DNA from: Maribacter algarum (ex Lu et al. 2025) (nom. illeg.)
Lineage (GTDB): Bacteria > Bacteroidota > Bacteroidia > Flavobacteriales > Flavobacteriaceae
NCBI GenBank assembly: GCA_947495915.1
Contig: CANMAW010000001.1
Span: forward strand, 1,116,001-1,180,000
Direction of reading: 5' to 3'
DNA: 64,000 nucleotides
The position numbers were made by a program, and so were the translations under genes. The notes under the pieces are model-generated. The model was not told the origin of the DNA, searched no databases, and saw only the letters and a list, made by a program, of their open reading frames with translations. Position 1 is the stretch's first letter. Every line of letters begins with the position of its first letter. Shown here piece by piece: positions 63,506 to 64,000 of the stretch.

Positions 63506-64000
63506 ATGAAAAAATCCCACCTAATTTTAAGTGTCGCAGCAGCGACTTTTTTAAACTCCTGTGAATTACTTGATGATTTTACAGGCGACCCAATAGTCGA
63601 CCCTACGGAACTTAGTTTTACCAAAATAGCAAATTTTGCCAATGGCGCTGGTGATGAAGGTTTTGCCGAAATCAGTGCATTTGATGCCAAAACCAACAGG
63701 CTTTTCATCGTAAACCCCAATGAAACTGAAGTTTCTGTTTGGGATGTAACCGTTCCCTCTTCTGCCATGAAGTTATCTTCAATTGCGCTTTCTGGTACTC
63801 CTAATAGTGTTGCTGTTTACGATGGGGTGTTAGCAATTGCAATTGAAAATGCTGACAAACAACAATTGGGTACTATCGACACCTACGATACTGAAACATT
63901 AGTGCTTAAAGATTCTTATGTAGCAGGGGCATTACCAGATATGGTATGTTTTAGTCCTGACGGAAAATATATCATTTCAGCAAATGAGGGTGAGCCTAAC
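63506..64000 (+). CDS. choice-of-anchor I family lipoprotein (partial, 3' end off window)
   Basis: 165 residues visible, running past the window end. Lipoprotein signal (MKKSHLILSVAAATFLNSC). The following beta-propeller-like sequence (FAEISAFDAKTNRLFIVN, VSVWDVTVP, VAVYDGVLAIAIEN, CFSPDGKYIISANEGEPN) is typical of choice-of-anchor I domain proteins, often annotated as alkaline-phosphatase-like surface proteins. The ATG at 63506 is the natural start. The 109-bp gap after era includes no clear terminator. Confidence 0.85.
   Translation, partial: MKKSHLILSVAAATFLNSCELLDDFTGDPIVDPTELSFTKIANFANGAGDEGFAEISAFDAKTNRLFIVNPNETEVSVWDVTVPSSAMKLSSIALSGTPNSVAVYDGVLAIAIENADKQQLGTIDTYDTETLVLKDSYVAGALPDMVCFSPDGKYIISANEGEPN

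Overview
The window is a chromosomal segment of a marine member of the Flavobacteriaceae. Evidence: a complete gldK-gldL-gldM-gldN cluster (type IX secretion and gliding motor, found only in Bacteroidota), promoters of the TTTG / TAnnTTTG type, no obvious Shine-Dalgarno sequences, low GC, many lipoproteins with an LxxSC-type lipobox, and a PL7 alginate lyase that suggests life on brown algae. The genus cannot be fixed from the sequence; Zobellia, Maribacter and Arenibacter relatives are all possible.

Layout. 1-8.2 kb: partial miaB, an LVIVD-repeat lipoprotein, a response regulator and PAS histidine kinase pair, topA, and an arginase-fold protein with a damaged metal site. 8.3-13.2 kb: gldKLMN. 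13.2-16.8 kb: a DAO-family oxidoreductase, a DUF983 protein and an ABC-F ATPase. 16.9-19.8 kb: three tandem secreted leucine-rich-repeat paralogues that share an unusual C-terminal tail. 19.9-24.4 kb: small housekeeping and sugar-acid genes (SDR plus FAH hydrolase) and tRNA-Arg(TCT). 24.8-32.0 kb: a giant TPR/MORN-repeat secreted protein followed by an intact and a catalytically dead transglutaminase-like protein (DUF3857 type). 32.0-38.2 kb: tyrosine/homogentisate catabolism (hmgA, fahA, flavin reductase, scoA, scoB) with a divergent TetR regulator. scoA and scoB are split by a 760-bp insert that carries a broken four-helix-bundle gene between inverted arrays of short repeats.

39.4-46.5 kb is the accessory region and looks like a small defence island. 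It holds a MazG pyrophosphohydrolase overlapping a 739-residue GIY-YIG / DUF2075 helicase / S24 peptidase fusion, the N-terminal stub of a type I restriction HsdR, and a five-gene operon with a TerB-like protein, a coiled-coil membrane protein, a VWA-like lipoprotein and an SH3 protein. The fusion protein appears to keep both the Ser/Lys dyad and an Ala-Gly cleavage site of LexA/UmuD-type peptidases. It is the best candidate here for an undescribed system: a nuclease-helicase controlled by self-cleavage.

46.6-64 kb: a secreted EEP nuclease, a TPR histidine kinase with LuxR-type regulator plus a tiny proline-tailed lipoprotein and a divergent membrane-anchored HTH protein, two class-C beta-lactamase-like serine hydrolases, a class III nucleotide cyclase, an ECF sigma factor with a membrane partner, a TolB-like/TPR/AraC regulator near the alginate lyase, initiator tRNA-Met, an alanine/sodium symporter, era, and the start of a choice-of-anchor I family lipoprotein.
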